NCBI RefSeq assembly: GCF_029846275.1
Contig: NZ_JARVWS010000004.1
Span: forward strand, 248,001-312,000
DNA from: Nocardioides sp. CER19
GTDB lineage: Bacteria; Actinomycetota; Actinomycetes; Propionibacteriales; Nocardioidaceae
DNA: 64,000 bases
Direction of reading: 5' to 3'
This document shows positions 15,513 through 25,821 of this stretch, one piece after another. A model generated the notes under the pieces. The model ran no database searches. It was not told the origin of the DNA and was given only the letters and a program-made list of their open reading frames with translations. The translations under genes and the position numbers were made by a program. The stretch's first letter is position 1. Each line of letters begins with the position of its first letter.

Positions 15513-17245
15513 ACCGGCTGGTCGACGGTGAACGGCTCGGGACGCCCGAAGAGGAAGCCTTGACCGAGGTCGCACCCGAGGCCGGCGAGCACGCGCGCCT
15601 GGTGCTCGGTCTCCACCCGCTCGGCGATCACGTCGACGCCCAGCGAACGCGCCATCGCGACGATCGCCTCGAGGATCGGCGCCTCGGGTGAGCCCTCCTG
15701 GATGCTGTCGATGAAGGTGCCGTCGATCTTCAGGACGTCCAGCGGCAGCCGGTCCAGCCACCGCAGGGAGGAGTAGCCGGAGCCGAAGTCGTCGATGGCG
15801 ATCCGCACGCCGAGAGCGCGCACCTCGTGGAGCGTCCGCACGACCTGTGGGTCGCCCTCGTCGTAGATGCCCTCGGTCACCTCGAGCATCAGGCGTGAGC
15901 CGGGAAGCCCGTAGCGCGCGAGCGTCTCGCGCACCGTGCCGACGTAGTCGGGGTCACGCAGCTCGCGTACCGACACGTTGACCGAGACCGAGGCGAGCTG
16001 CTGGTCGCTCTCCCCCGCCGCGCGGCACGCCTCGTCGAGCGTCCACGCCCCCAGGGACCGGATGGCGCCCGTCCGCTCGGCCTGCGGGACGAACTCGAGG
16101 GGCGGGACCAGACCGCGGCTCGGGTGCGCCCAACGGACCAGCGCCTCGACCCCGACCACCGCGCGGTCCGTGAGGCGGACCAGCGGCTGGTAGTGCAGGA
16201 CGAGCTCCCCGCGCCGGATCGCGGTCTCGAGCTCGCTCGAGGCACGTCCGGGGTCGCCGTAGACGGCGGTCTGGTTGCGACCGGCCGCCTTGGCGTCGTA
16301 GAGGGCGACGTCGGCGCGGCTGAGCAGCATCGAGGCGGAGTCGCCCGGCTCCCACGCGGCGACGCCGGCGGACGCGGCGACGTCGGGGGCCAGCACCTCA
16401 CGCAGCGCGTCGGCGAGGTCGGCGGCCGACCCGAGGGTCCCGCCGGGTACGACGATGGCGAACTCGTCGCCGCCGTACCGCCCGATGACGACGTGCTTGG
16501 GTGCGACCGACCGCCACCGCTGCGCGCACATCTTGAGCAGCTCGTCGCCACGCTGGTGCCCGTGGCGGTCGTTGATCTCCTTGAACCCGTCGAGGTCGAG
16601 GAGCACGAGCGAGAGCCGCATGCCGTCCGTGCGCGCCCGGTCCAACGCCTCCCGGAGCCGGCGGTCCAGGCCGCGCCGGTTGGCCAGGTGGGTGAGCGGG
16701 TCCTCCTCGGCGGCGTCGGCGGCACGCGAGATGGACGCGACCACGAGCGCGACCCCGATGCACACGCCGTTGAACGTGACGACCGTCTGCCATGGGATCC
16801 CGACGTGCGGCAGCACGAACGTCGTCACGAGCAGGACGTGCGCCATGTGCAGCGCCACGCCGAGGAGCGGGAAGAAGAAGGCCGCGTCCAGGACGACGAA
16901 GAGGTAGATCGCCATCGTCGCGCCCGCCACCGGCGTGCCCCGCCCGAGGACGATCTCGGCGGTGGTCAGCGCGTTGCCGCCGACCACGCAGACGTGGAAC
17001 ATCCACCGCGGGAAGCGGCGCCCGAACCGGAGCGTCACGGCACCGGCGGCCAGGCCGAACACGGGTGCCAGCGTGAGCCAGAGGAGATGGGTGCCCGGCG
17101 GATCGACGACGACCAGCAGGAGGCCACAGGCGGAGCCCAAGAGATACATCGCGCCCGTCGTGAACGCCACCACGGGGATCGTCGCCACCGCCGGGTGCTG
17201 CTTGCTGGCGGCGAGCTGACGCCACAGCGCACGGACGAGGGACAT
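15503..17245 (-). CDS. Membrane GGDEF-EAL cyclic-di-GMP enzyme
   Basis: 580-aa protein with six or so N-terminal membrane helices (about residues 15-165), a GGDEF domain (about 180-325, active-site GRYGGDEFAIV) and an EAL domain (about 340-575). The phosphodiesterase residues look complete: EALVRW, NVSV, EVTEG, DDFGSGYSSLRWL, VLKIDG, and E and Q in AERVETEHQ/GQGFLFGRP. No RxxD inhibitory site precedes GGDEF. Both synthesis and breakdown of c-di-GMP are therefore possible. It starts with ATG and lies downstream of the sigA terminator, so it has its own promoter. The signal sensed by the membrane part is unknown. Confidence 0.92.
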   Translation of the reverse strand: MSLVRALWRQLAASKQHPAVATIPVVAFTTGAMYLLGSACGLLLVVVDPPGTHLLWLTLAPVFGLAAGAVTLRFGRRFPRWMFHVCVVGGNALTTAEIVLGRGTPVAGATMAIYLFVVLDAAFFFPLLGVALHMAHVLLVTTFVLPHVGIPWQTVVTFNGVCIGVALVVASISRAADAAEEDPLTHLANRRGLDRRLREALDRARTDGMRLSLVLLDLDGFKEINDRHGHQRGDELLKMCAQRWRSVAPKHVVIGRYGGDEFAIVVPGGTLGSAADLADALREVLAPDVAASAGVAAWEPGDSASMLLSRADVALYDAKAAGRNQTAVYGDPGRASSELETAIRRGELVLHYQPLVRLTDRAVVGVEALVRWAHPSRGLVPPLEFVPQAERTGAIRSLGAWTLDEACRAAGESDQQLASVSVNVSVRELRDPDYVGTVRETLARYGLPGSRLMLEVTEGIYDEGDPQVVRTLHEVRALGVRIAIDDFGSGYSSLRWLDRLPLDVLKIDGTFIDSIQEGSPEAPILEAIVAMARSLGVDVIAERVETEHQARVLAGLGCDLGQGFLFGRPEPFTVDQPVAG

Positions 17246-17299
17246 GCGGGCCTATCGGCAGGGATGCGGACGACCCAAGGCATTTCGCGGCACAGATCA

Positions 17300-17335
17300 C
17301 ACGCGCCCCGGCTGCGGGTGCAGCCGGGGCGCGTG
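17300..17335 (-). terminator. Strong terminator after sigA
   Basis: Perfect 16-bp GC-rich stem (CACGCGCCCCGGCTGC / GCAGCCGGGGCGCGTG) with a GGGT loop, 14 bp beyond the sigma factor stop codon on the minus strand. Confidence 0.8.
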
Positions 17336-17349
17336 AGAACAGGCTGGGA

Positions 17350-18906
<1,557 letters not shown>

Positions 18907-19011
18907 GAACACCTCTCGTGAAAGTGGCTTCGGGGCGCGGCAAGGCCCGGATACGTCAAGAGCCGCGTACCCATTCTGCCACGGGCTTCGCGAACCTACG
19001 TCACCAGCCGC

Positions 19012-19587
19012 TCACGCGCGCGCTGCGGCTTCCTTCGCCGCAGCCTTCTTCTCCTGCTTGTAGGCGCGGACCTTCTGCAGCGACTCCTCGTCGACCACGT
19101 CCGCGACCGACCGGTACCCATCTTCGGCGTAGGCACCCACCGCCGCCTCCCATCCCTCCGGACGTACGCCGAGCTGCTTGGCCAGGAGGGCGACGAAGAT
19201 CTGGGCCTTCTGCTTGCCGAAGCCGGGCAGCGCCATCACCCGCTCGAGCAGGTCGGCGCCGCTGCTGGCCTCGTTCCACAGCCGGGTCACGTCGCCGTCG
19301 TACTGCGTGGCGACGACCCCGGCCAGCTCCTGGAGCCGGGCCGCCATCGCACCGCCGTAGCGGTGGATCGCCGGGGGTCGCCGGCACAGGTCCGAGAAGG
19401 CCTCCGGGTCCGCGGCGGCGATCCGCGCCGGGTCGAGGCTCCCGAACCGGTCCAGCACCTTGGCGGGGCCCGCGAAGGCCCGCTCCATCGGGAACTGCTG
19501 GTCCAGCATCATCCCGACGAGGAGCGCGAAGGGGTCCTCGGCGAGCAGCCGGTCGGCGACGGGGTCCTGGGCGATCTGGATGGCCAT
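19012..19587 (-). CDS. HhH-GPD-type base-excision DNA repair protein
   Basis: 191-aa DNA glycosylase-like protein. The helix-hairpin-helix motif LPGFGKQKAQIFVALLAKQL (about residues 122-141) binds DNA backbone, and the all-helical fold with LLVGMMLDQQFPMERAF at the N-terminus matches the short actinobacterial HhH-GPD group. A clear catalytic Lys/Asp pair of the Nth/MutY type cannot be assigned, so the substrate is unknown. The C-terminus is a basic Lys/Ala tail (YKQEKKAAAKEAAARA). The start is taken at MAIQIAQDP (19587); ATGs at 19596 and 19599 are alternatives. It lies 105 bp upstream of sigA on the same strand and divergent from pseI. Confidence 0.82.
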   Translation of the reverse strand: MAIQIAQDPVADRLLAEDPFALLVGMMLDQQFPMERAFAGPAKVLDRFGSLDPARIAAADPEAFSDLCRRPPAIHRYGGAMAARLQELAGVVATQYDGDVTRLWNEASSGADLLERVMALPGFGKQKAQIFVALLAKQLGVRPEGWEAAVGAYAEDGYRSVADVVDEESLQKVRAYKQEKKAAAKEAAARA

Positions 19588-19633
19588 GCGAGCCATCATC
19601 GCGCACGCGCGGCTCGGCGGGACACGGCGCCGT

Positions 19634-19639
19634 TAGGCT
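19634..19639 (+). promoter_or_regulatory. -10 box TAGGCT for pseI, leaderless type
   Basis: TAGGCT lies 6 nt before the ATG at 19646 and no Shine-Dalgarno sequence is present. Confidence 0.5.
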
Positions 19640-19645
19640 CGCGCC

Positions 19646-20707
19646 ATGAGCAAGTCGCAGGAGATCAAGGTCGCCGACCGCACGATCGGCGCCGGGGCGC
19701 CCGTCTTCGTGATCGGCGAGATGTCGGGCAACCACAACGGCGACCTCGACCGGGCCCTGCGGATCGTGGACGCGGTCGCGGCCGGCGGCGCCACGGCGCT
19801 CAAGATCCAGACCTACACCGCCGACACCCTGACCATCGACGTCGACACCGAGCCGTTCCGGGTGAAGGGCGACCACGGGCTGTGGGGCGGCCGCAACCTC
19901 TACAGCCTCTACCAGGAGGCGCACACCCCCTGGGACTGGCACCGGCCGATCTTCGACCGCGCTCGCGAGCGCGGCCTGATCCCGTTCTCGACGCCGTTCG
20001 ACCCGACGGCCGTGGCGTTCCTCGAGAACCTGGGCGTCGACCTCTACAAGACGGCCTCGGCAGAGATCATCGACCTGCCGCTGATGCGTGAGATCGCGCG
20101 GACCGGAAAGCCGATGGTCGTCTCGACCGGGATGGCGACGCTGGCGGAGATCGACGCCGCGGTCAACGCGATCCGCGGCGCCGGCAACAGCCAGATCGTG
20201 CTGCTGGCCTGCACCGCTGCCTACCCCGCGCGGCCGGAGGAGGCCCGTCTCGGCAACATCGCCGTGCTCCGCGAGGCCTTCGACCTCCCGGTCGGCCTGT
20301 CGGACCACACGCCGGGCGTCGGCGTGGCGGTGGCCGCCACCGGCCTGGGCGCGGTCGCCATCGAGAAGCACGTGACGCTCGACCGCGCCGACGGCGGCGT
20401 CGACTCCGAGTTCTCCCTCAATCCCGACGAGCTCGCGACCCTCGTCACGGCCGCCGAGCAGGCCCGGCTCGGCGTCCGCAGCGGCGTCGCGTTCGGACCG
20501 ACCGACGAGGAGCGTGCGGTGCTGGCGCTGCGCCGGTCGCTCTACGTCGTCGCCGACGTCGCGGCCGGCGACGAGGTCACGGCGGCCAACGTCCGCTCGA
20601 TCCGGCCGGCGGGCGGCCTGGCGCCCGACGAGTTCTCCGCCGTCGAGGGGCGGCGGTTCAGCCGCGACGTCAGCCGCGGGACGCCGCTGACGTGGGACGT
20701 GCTCTGA
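19646..20707 (+). CDS. pseI: Pseudaminic acid synthase PseI
   Basis: 353-aa NeuB-family enzyme that condenses phosphoenolpyruvate with the 6-deoxy-diacetamido altrose made by PseB-C-H-G to give pseudaminic acid. The TIM-barrel has VFVIGEMSGNHNGDL, ALKIQTYTADT, GLIPFSTPFDPTAVAFLE, YKTASAEIIDLPLM and GLSDHTPG (about residues 20-240), and a C-terminal SAF/antifreeze-like domain (about 285-353, SLYVVADVAAGDEVT...) completes the family architecture. FSTPFD and SAEIIDLPL favour PseI over sialic or legionaminic acid synthases. It is convergent with the frameshifted methyltransferase and separate from the divergent pseGH/pseBCF block. A -10 box 6 nt upstream suggests a leaderless mRNA. Confidence 0.9.
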   Translation: MSKSQEIKVADRTIGAGAPVFVIGEMSGNHNGDLDRALRIVDAVAAGGATALKIQTYTADTLTIDVDTEPFRVKGDHGLWGGRNLYSLYQEAHTPWDWHRPIFDRARERGLIPFSTPFDPTAVAFLENLGVDLYKTASAEIIDLPLMREIARTGKPMVVSTGMATLAEIDAAVNAIRGAGNSQIVLLACTAAYPARPEEARLGNIAVLREAFDLPVGLSDHTPGVGVAVAATGLGAVAIEKHVTLDRADGGVDSEFSLNPDELATLVTAAEQARLGVRSGVAFGPTDEERAVLALRRSLYVVADVAAGDEVTAANVRSIRPAGGLAPDEFSAVEGRRFSRDVSRGTPLTWDVL

Positions 20708-20719
20708 CCCGGTCCCGCC

Positions 20720-21444
20720 TTACGACCAGGCGGACCGGCGCTGGCGACGGCTGTCCGCGTCGGCACGCTCGAAGCGGTAGGCGTCGTACCAGTTGATCGC
20801 GGGGTCGCCCTTGGTGCCCTCGAGCCCTGACATCGGCACCTTCGCGACCAGCCGCATGCCCCTCGACTCGAAGAGGGCACGGATGTCGTGCGGGGCCTGC
20901 CGGTGCGTGACGTTGCCGGGCGGCTCGATCGCGAGCACCTGCGGCGCCAGGGTGGAGACCTTGTCGAAGACGACCTGCGAGGTCGGGTGGAGTGCTCGAG
21001 CACCGCCATCGTGAAGACGAGGTCGAAGCTGTCGTCCGCGAGCGTCGGCAGGATCTCCTCGGCCGTGCCGAGGTGGATCTCGGCATCGTCCAGCTGGGGA
21101 TAGGTCTCGCGCAGGAGCGCGACCGCGTGCGGGCTGATCTCGATCCCAACCACCTCGTAGCCAGCGTCGGCGAGATGAGCGAGGTTGCGGCCGACGTTGC
21201 AGCCCACCTCCAGCACGCGCGATCCGGTGGGCAGGTCGGCGACCAGCTCGAGCAATGCCTCGCTGCGGCCGGTGGGCCCGATGTAGGCGGTCGGAGCGTT
21301 GCCGTCGGGAGCGGGCTGCCGCCAGAACGCGTAGAGCGTGTCGGGGTCGTCCATCTTCGGCCCCTTGCGCACCTTCCGCCAGCGCGTCCACTTGGCCCGC
21401 AGGCGCTCGGCCCACGCTTTCGTGCGAGTCCTGATCTGAGACAA
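20720..21444 (-). pseudogene. SAM-dependent methyltransferase with -1 frameshift
   Basis: Class I methyltransferase broken by one missing base. From TTG 21444 (GAGGAG 7 nt upstream) the frame encodes a basic leader, then motif I RVLEVGCNVGRNLAHLADAG and continues to LVFTMAVLEH. It then loses homology near 20991 and runs on in the wrong frame. The adjacent frame resumes at HPTSQVVFDKVSTLAPQVLAI and continues in good family sequence to a stop at 20720. Inserting one C near 20991 would restore a protein of about 241 residues. It lies 32 bp after pseGH in the same orientation, suggesting a role in modifying the sugar or its acceptor. This is either a real inactivation or an assembly error. Confidence 0.75.
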
Positions 21445-21476
21445 GGCGGGGCTCCTCGCGTTCGACGCGGCGTCGG

Positions 21477-22961
21477 TCAGGAAGGGAGCCGATCACGAAC
21501 CGGGGCGAAGGACCAGCGGCTGCTGGTCGCGAATCCCTGCCCGTCGGGCGGGGTCAGCGGCAGGTAGCCGGCGCGCTGGAAGAGCCGGCGGGAGGCGGCG
21601 TTGTCGGCGTGGACGGCGCTGACCAGACGGGCCGGTCCGTCGACGTCGAGGGCGGACTCGCCCGCCCGCAGGATCGACAGGGCGAGGCCACGACCCCGAG
21701 CCGCCGGGGCGACGGTGATCGAGACCTCCCAGTCGCGCCCGCCGAGGTGGTCCCAGCGGACGGTCCCGACGGGCGAGCCCTCCTTCTCGACGACGAGCAG
21801 CCGGCGGGACGGAGAGGCGAGCACGCCGCCGAGCCACGCGGCGTGGTCCTCCCAGGCCACCTCGTCGGTCGACCGGGACCCACGCCGGGTCTGCGGGTCG
21901 TTGCGCCAGTCGAGGAGCAGGCGCGCGTCGTCGAGGGTGGCACGGCGGACGGTCAGGCCGTGGTCGTCCGCGCTCCCCGGCGGTACGTCGAGCAGCTGCT
22001 CCCACGCCGACACGATCCGCCACGCTCCGAGGCCGTCGACGAGCTCCCGTCCCCGGTCGCGCAAGCCGGCCAGGAGGGCCCGGTCGGCCAGCGCCGCGTC
22101 GAGGGCGCGGAACCGCTCGTCGAGGTCGTCGTGCGGCGGGTGGCCGAGTCCGAAGGCGAGACCGCGGCCGACCAGCGCCTCGTATCCCGCCTGCTGGTTG
22201 TCGGCGACGCACAGCAGCGCCATCGGCAGGCCCATGCAGGCGAAGTCCCAGACCGAGGTGCCGGCGGCCCCGACGACCAGGTCGTGCCGCCTGGCGACGG
22301 CCGGCAGGTCGTCGAGGAACGGCACCAGGTCGACCCGGTGCGGCGACGACTCGGCGAGCCGCGAGAGCGCCGGCCGCTGGTCGGGAGGCGTCACGACGGT
22401 GACGTCGAGCGGGGTGCGCATCGTGCCGAGTCCGGCGACCGCCACGGTCGTCAGCCCGAACGGGTCGGTCCCGCCGACGACGACGAGCACCCGGAGCCGC
22501 TCGCCAGCGTCCACGACGACATCGCGCTGGCGGCGTACCTGCTCGCGGATGGCCATCGCGCTGACCCCGGCCAGGACCGACGGGGCATCGGCCGCGACGA
22601 GCCGCTCCTCGGCGCCGAGGTTGGCGTCGATCGCCAGGTCGGCGGCCCTGACGCCGAACGGGCCGTCCTGCATGTTGCTGACCAGCCACGGCCCCTCGGG
22701 CAGGGAGGGTGTCACGTAGGAGTCGACGTGCAGCACGTCCGGGGCCTCCTTCCCCGGGTCCCCGAGCCAGTCGCCGACGAGGCGTGCCTGCGGGACGAGC
22801 CGCTCCGCCAGCGCGCGGGCCGGGGGTGTCAGCGACCCGGAGAGCCGCACTGACCACCCGCGCGCGAGCGCCTCCTCGATGACGGCGACGGACCGCATGA
22901 GGTGCCCCATCCCGTGCTCAGCCCCGGCATGGCAGAGCACGACGAGGCGACGCTGAGGCAC
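21477..22961 (-). CDS. pseG: PseG-PseH fusion: UDP-sugar hydrolase and N-acetyltransferase
   Basis: 494-aa bifunctional protein. Residues 1 to about 335 are PseG, which removes UDP from UDP-2,4-diacetamido-trideoxy-altrose. It is a GT-B-like fold with HAGAEHGMGHLMRS near the N-terminus carrying the catalytic His, VVVGGTDPFGL, and the nucleotide-site segment VVGAAGTSVWDFACMGLP. Residues from about 345 to 494 are a GNAT domain equivalent to PseH (LTVRRATLDDARLLLDWRND; acetyl-CoA loop near VAPAARGRGLALSIL), which acetylates the 4-amino group. Thus one polypeptide covers two consecutive Pse steps. GTG start at 22961, with minus-strand TATCCT 6 nt upstream, in a divergent 18-bp intergenic gap with pseB. 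Confidence 0.9.
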   Translation of the reverse strand: MPQRRLVVLCHAGAEHGMGHLMRSVAVIEEALARGWSVRLSGSLTPPARALAERLVPQARLVGDWLGDPGKEAPDVLHVDSYVTPSLPEGPWLVSNMQDGPFGVRAADLAIDANLGAEERLVAADAPSVLAGVSAMAIREQVRRQRDVVVDAGERLRVLVVVGGTDPFGLTTVAVAGLGTMRTPLDVTVVTPPDQRPALSRLAESSPHRVDLVPFLDDLPAVARRHDLVVGAAGTSVWDFACMGLPMALLCVADNQQAGYEALVGRGLAFGLGHPPHDDLDERFRALDAALADRALLAGLRDRGRELVDGLGAWRIVSAWEQLLDVPPGSADDHGLTVRRATLDDARLLLDWRNDPQTRRGSRSTDEVAWEDHAAWLGGVLASPSRRLLVVEKEGSPVGTVRWDHLGGRDWEVSITVAPAARGRGLALSILRAGESALDVDGPARLVSAVHADNAASRRLFQRAGYLPLTPPDGQGFATSSRWSFAPVRDRLPS

Positions 22962-22966
22962 CGGCC

Positions 22967-22973
22967 TAGGATA
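22967..22973. promoter_or_regulatory. Bidirectional leaderless promoter, shared symmetric -10 (pseGH/pseB)
   Basis: The 7-bp sequence TAGGATA gives TAGGAT on the plus strand, 7 nt before the GTG of pseB (22980), and TATCCT on the minus strand, 6 nt before the GTG of pseGH (22961). Both fit TANNNT -10 boxes at leaderless distance, and the whole intergenic gap is 18 bp. Confidence 0.6.
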
Positions 22974-22979
22974 CGGGCC

Positions 22980-23969
22980 GTGTCGATCCTCGCTGAGTCC
23001 AGCATTCTCGTCACCGGCGGGACCGGTTCGTTCGGGAAGGCGTTCATCCGCTACGCCCTGGACAACCTCAACCCGCGCCGTCTTGTCGTGTTCTCGCGCG
23101 ATGAGCTCAAGCAGTTCGAGTGCCGGCACCTGTTCGACGACGACCCGCGACTGCGTTGGTTCATCGGCGACATCCGCGACCGCCAGCGGCTGACGCGGGC
23201 CCTCAACGACGTGGACTACGTCGTGCACGCGGCGGCGCTGAAGCAGGTCGACACCGGCGAGTACAACCCGTTCGAGTTCGTGAAGACCAACGTGCTCGGC
23301 TCCGAGAACGTCGTCGAGGCGGCGATCGATGCCGGCGTGAAGAAGGTCGTGGCGCTGTCGACCGACAAGGCCTCCAGCCCGATCAACCTCTACGGCGCCA
23401 CGAAGCTGACCGCCGACAAGATCTTCATCCTGGGCAACAACTACGCGGCGTCGTACCCGACCCGCTTCTCGGTCGTGCGCTACGGAAACGTGACCGGCTC
23501 GCGCGGCTCGATCATCCCCAAGTGGAGGGCGATGGCGGCGCGGGGCGAGAAGCTGCCGATCACCGACCTGCGCTGCACCCGCTTCCTGATCACCCTTCCC
23601 GAAGCGGTGCAGATGGTGGTCGACACGTTCGACATGATGCAGGGCGGCGAGCTCGTCGTGCCCCACATCCCCTCGCACAAGGTCGTCGACCTCGCCGAGG
23701 CGGTCGCTCCCGGCGCCGAGCTGGTCGACATCGGCCTGCGGCCGGGCGAGAAGCTGCACGAGGAGATGATCAGCCCCGAGGAGGGCCGCCGCGCGGTGAT
23801 CATCCAGGACGGCAAGTATTACGTGATCGAGCCGGAGACCCCGCAGTGGGGCTACCGGCCGATGACCGACGCCAAGCCGGTGCCGGAGGGCTTCCACTGC
23901 GCCTCGGACAAGAACGACATCTGGTACGGCGTCGAGGACATCCGGCGCGTCCTCGAGAGCGGCCTCTGA
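22980..23969 (+). CDS. pseB: UDP-GlcNAc 4,6-dehydratase (inverting) PseB
   Basis: 329-aa short-chain dehydrogenase/reductase catalysing the first step of pseudaminic acid synthesis, 4,6-dehydration with C5 inversion of UDP-GlcNAc. NADP-binding TGGTGSFGKAF is at residues 11-21. The catalytic LSTDKA and Y-x3-K (NLYGATK) are in place, and VRYGNVTGSRGSIIP and the RPGEKLHEEMISPEE C-terminal motif are characteristic of PseB/FlaA1. GTG start at 22980 directly 7 nt after a TAGGAT box. pseC begins 1 bp after its stop. It is the first gene of the plus-strand block pseB-pseC-pseF. Confidence 0.93.
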   Translation: MSILAESSILVTGGTGSFGKAFIRYALDNLNPRRLVVFSRDELKQFECRHLFDDDPRLRWFIGDIRDRQRLTRALNDVDYVVHAAALKQVDTGEYNPFEFVKTNVLGSENVVEAAIDAGVKKVVALSTDKASSPINLYGATKLTADKIFILGNNYAASYPTRFSVVRYGNVTGSRGSIIPKWRAMAARGEKLPITDLRCTRFLITLPEAVQMVVDTFDMMQGGELVVPHIPSHKVVDLAEAVAPGAELVDIGLRPGEKLHEEMISPEEGRRAVIIQDGKYYVIEPETPQWGYRPMTDAKPVPEGFHCASDKNDIWYGVEDIRRVLESGL

Positions 23970-23970
23970 G

Positions 23971-25095
23971 GTGCTGCCCTACGGGCGCCAGTCGATCTCG
24001 GCCGAGGACATCGAGGCGGTCGCCGAGATCCTCCGCGGCGACTGGCTGACCACCGGCCCGGCCGTGACCGCCTTCGAGGCCGCCGTCGGCGACCTGGCCG
24101 GCGGCCACCGGGCGGTCTCGACCACCTCGGGGACGTCGGCGCTCCACACGGCGTACGCCGGCATCGGCCTCGGCCCTGGCGACGAGGTGGTCACCACGCC
24201 GATGACGTTCGTCGCCACCGCCTCGACCGCGTCGATCCTCGGCGCCACCATCGTCTTCGCGGACGTGGAGGAGGACACGGCGCTGCTGGACCCGGCCGCG
24301 GTCGAGCCGCTCGTCACCGAGCGGACGAAGGTCGTCGCCGCCGTCGACTACGCGGGGCACCCCGCCGACTACTCCGCGCTCCAGCCGCTCGCCGACCGCG
24401 TCGGGGCACTGACGCTGGCCGACGCTGCCCACTCGATCGGAGGCACGTCGGCGGGACGTCCCATCGGCGACCTGGCGGACGCGACGACGTTCTCGTTCTT
24501 CCCGACGAAGAACCTCACCACCGGCGAGGGTGGCGCGGCCGTCTTCAAGGACGACGCGCTGGCCCGACGCGCCCACGAGTTCCACTTCATCGGCCTGGTC
24601 CGGGACCCGGCCCGGTTCCGCCTCCCCGACGAGGGCCCGTGGCACCAGGAGGTGCACGAGCTCGGGCTCAACTACCGGCTGACCGACATCGCCTGCGCCC
24701 TCGGCCTCGCCCAGCTGCGCCGGCTCGAGGAGTTCAAGCGTCGACGCGCCGAGATCGTCGCCCGCTACAACGCCGCCTTCGCCGAGGTGGCCGGGGTGCG
24801 GACCCCGGTCCAGCGAGCCGGCGTCGACCCGGTCTGGCACCTCTACCCGCTCCGGGTCCTCGAGGGGCGCCGGCGCGAGATCTTCGAGAAGATGCGGGCC
24901 GACGGTATCGGCGTGCAGGTCAACTACATCCCGGTCTACTGGCACCCGGTCTACGCCGACGCCGGCTACCGGCGCGGGCTGTGCCCCAACGCCGAGGCTT
25001 TCTACGCGGAGGAGCTCTCGCTCCCCCTCTTCCCCGACCTGACCGACAGCCAGGTCGACCAGGTCGTCGAGAGCGTCGTCAGGGCACTTCGATGA
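23971..25095 (+). CDS. pseC: PseC aminotransferase (UDP-4-keto-6-deoxy sugar 4-aminotransferase)
   Basis: 374-aa PLP-dependent enzyme of the DegT/DnrJ/EryC1 fold that aminates C4 of the PseB product. The N-terminal LPYGRQSISAEDIEAVAEIL and LTTGPAVTAFE are typical. The PLP lysine is in FFPTKNLTTGEGG (about residue 180), and the substrate region has GLNYRLTDIACALGLAQL and GVQVNYIPVYWHPVYAD. GTG start at 23971, one base after the pseB stop. The 3' end overlaps pseF by 4 bases (ATGA), indicating a coupled operon. Confidence 0.92.
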   Translation: MLPYGRQSISAEDIEAVAEILRGDWLTTGPAVTAFEAAVGDLAGGHRAVSTTSGTSALHTAYAGIGLGPGDEVVTTPMTFVATASTASILGATIVFADVEEDTALLDPAAVEPLVTERTKVVAAVDYAGHPADYSALQPLADRVGALTLADAAHSIGGTSAGRPIGDLADATTFSFFPTKNLTTGEGGAAVFKDDALARRAHEFHFIGLVRDPARFRLPDEGPWHQEVHELGLNYRLTDIACALGLAQLRRLEEFKRRRAEIVARYNAAFAEVAGVRTPVQRAGVDPVWHLYPLRVLEGRRREIFEKMRADGIGVQVNYIPVYWHPVYADAGYRRGLCPNAEAFYAEELSLPLFPDLTDSQVDQVVESVVRALR

Positions 25096-25811
25096 CGGTC
25101 GGCGTCATCACCCAGGCCCGGATGACCAGCACCCGGCTGCCCGGCAAGGTGCTGATGAGCGCGGGCGGCGCCACCATGCTCGCCCACCACGTCACGCGCC
25201 TCCAGCGGGCCGGGCTGGCGGTCCACGTCGCCACCACGACCAACACGACCGACGACCCGATCGTCGAGGCCGCGGTGGCACTCGGCGCACCCGTCCACCG
25301 CGGCAGCGAGCACGACGTGCTCGGCCGCTTCGCCGGGGCTGTAGGGCAGTTCGGCCTCGACACGGTGGTGCGGGTGACCTCGGACTGCCCGCTCATCGAC
25401 GGAGCGGTCGTCGCCCGGGGCGTGCAGGCCTTCGAGGAGGCCGGCGACCCCGACCTCTACGTGTCCAACGCCCTCGAGCGCAGCTATCCGCGCGGCTTCG
25501 ACTTCGAGGTCTTCAGCACCGCCGCGCTCCTCGACGCCGACCGCCACGCGCGCGAGCCCGCCGAGCGGGAGCACGTCACGCCCTACCTCTACTCCGGCCG
25601 CCGTCCCCTTCTCACGGTCCGGCGCGACGGCGACGCCTCGCGCCTCCGCGTCACGCTCGACACCGCCGACGACTACGAGCTGATCCGCCGCCTCATCGAG
25701 GAGCATGACGCGGCCGACCTCGACGCCGAGCAGATCATCGCCGTCCTGGAGTCGCACCCCGAGCTTGTCGCCATCAACGCGCACGTGGAGCAGAAGAAGC
25801 TCGGGCACTAG
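25092..25811 (+). CDS. pseF: SpsF-like cytidylyltransferase, probable PseF
   Basis: 239-aa nucleotidyltransferase with the CMP-sugar signature QARMTSTRLPGKVL near the N-terminus and VRVTSDCPLIDGAVV (about residues 95-109). It probably activates pseudaminic acid with CTP to CMP-Pse. The sequence belongs to the SpsF branch (spore-coat polysaccharide cytidylyltransferase) rather than the NeuA-like PseF of Campylobacter, so the PseF role rests on operon position (ATGA overlap with pseC) and on the absence of any other cytidylyltransferase in the locus. Its TAG stop is the first half of the next gene's TAGGGT box. Confidence 0.82.
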   Translation: MTVGVITQARMTSTRLPGKVLMSAGGATMLAHHVTRLQRAGLAVHVATTTNTTDDPIVEAAVALGAPVHRGSEHDVLGRFAGAVGQFGLDTVVRVTSDCPLIDGAVVARGVQAFEEAGDPDLYVSNALERSYPRGFDFEVFSTAALLDADRHAREPAEREHVTPYLYSGRRPLLTVRRDGDASRLRVTLDTADDYELIRRLIEEHDAADLDAEQIIAVLESHPELVAINAHVEQKKLGH

Positions 25812-25814
25812 GGT
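25809..25814 (+). promoter_or_regulatory. -10 box TAGGGT, leaderless type, sharing a stop codon
   Basis: TAGGGT starts with the TAG stop codon of pseF and ends 7 nt before the ATG at 25822 of the methylase gene. Confidence 0.5.
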
Positions 25815-25821
25815 CCCCGTC

